Of a stretch of DNA of 6,660 nucleotides, positions 6,368 through 6,660 are shown piece after piece; the stretch's first letter is position 1; each line of letters begins with the position of its first letter. Location of the stretch: assembly GCA_002369155.1 (NCBI GenBank), contig DFEM01000022.1, positions 1 through 6,660 on the forward strand. The letters are read 5' to 3'. This DNA comes from Lachnospiraceae bacterium UBA3802 (GTDB lineage Bacteria; Bacillota; Clostridia; Lachnospirales; Lachnospiraceae). Both the position numbers and the translations under genes were made by a program. Below the pieces are notes generated by a model, which searched no databases, was not told the DNA's origin, and saw only the letters and a list, made by a program, of their open reading frames with translations.

Positions 6368-6660
6368 ATGTTTAATTTATTGCTTGATGCGCCCGCAAAC
6401 ACTGCCGGAGGCGGATTTATGGGAAGCCTTGGTATTTGGGGCACTATCGGATATATTGTAATTTTCGGTATTTTCATTTATTTTGTAATTGTAAGACCGC
6501 AGAGAAAAGAAGCAAAGAAGACGCAGGCCATGCTTTCAAGTATGGAAGTCGGCGATTCTGTAGTTACCACGAGCGGTTTTTACGGAGTAATCATCGATAT
6601 TACAGAAGAAGATGTTATAGTGGAATTCGGAAGCAACAAGAACTGCAGAATTCCCATGAA
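6368..6660 (+). CDS. yajC: YajC, preprotein translocase accessory subunit (3' end beyond window)
   Basis: YajC is a small single-span inner-membrane protein that associates with SecDF and the SecYEG translocon. The 97 codons visible have a short N-terminal stretch rich in Gly and Ala, one membrane segment at about 24-43, then the family hallmark VRPQRKEAKK (42-51). A cytoplasmic domain follows, with MEVGDSVVTTSGFYGVI (59-74) and EDVIVEFGSN (81-90). The ATG has a strong AAGGAGG (6353-6359) 8 nt upstream, the best ribosome site among the rightward genes. The frame is open to the window edge. It follows tgt, as in many bacteria, and secD/secF commonly come next; that cannot be seen here. An N-terminal run of about 20 residues precedes the membrane span. 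Confidence 0.95.
   Translation, partial: MFNLLLDAPANTAGGGFMGSLGIWGTIGYIVIFGIFIYFVIVRPQRKEAKKTQAMLSSMEVGDSVVTTSGFYGVIIDITEEDVIVEFGSNKNCRIPM

Overview
The window comes from an AT-rich, low-GC Gram-positive bacterium. I infer the class Clostridia, probably near Lachnospiraceae. The support is the AT-rich spacers, purine-rich Shine-Dalgarno sites of the AGGAGG type, three probable TTG starts, a VanY-type D,D-carboxypeptidase, and a Tgt whose wording (NQGA, IGGLAVGE, FFDCV) resembles what I remember of clostridial homologues. No database was searched.

Left half, minus strand (1-2924): a polyamine ABC importer in the order potA-potB-potC-potD. Transcription runs from about 2970 towards 1. potA (ATPase), potB and potC (permeases) are packed with overlaps of 11 nt and 1 nt. 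After potC there is a 154 bp spacer with an intrinsic terminator-like hairpin, a possible sigma-A promoter and a second hairpin. Then comes the start of potD, the substrate-binding lipoprotein, which runs off the left edge. The proteins would form one importer: PotD captures spermidine or putrescine outside the membrane, PotB and PotC form the channel, and PotA hydrolyses ATP.

Centre (2925-3180): a 256 bp divergent spacer, very AT-rich, with promoter-like boxes facing both ways and no gene I can support.

Right half, plus strand (3181-6660): a beta-propeller lactonase-family protein (6-phosphogluconolactonase-like), a membrane-anchored VanY-family D-Ala-D-Ala carboxypeptidase, Tgt (queuosine tRNA modification) and the first 97 codons of yajC (Sec translocon accessory). 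Gaps are 27, 8 and 68 nt, so the first three genes are probably co-transcribed, with yajC either continuing the unit or having its own weak promoter. tgt next to yajC is a widespread bacterial arrangement. The two genes before tgt are unrelated to queuosine.

All complete genes look intact. I found no mobile element, CRISPR array, tRNA or rRNA, and nothing I can honestly call an undescribed system. The points most worth a look are the control region separating potD from potABC, the SD/TTG start of potB embedded in potA, and the diverged lactonase heading the carboxypeptidase-tgt operon.
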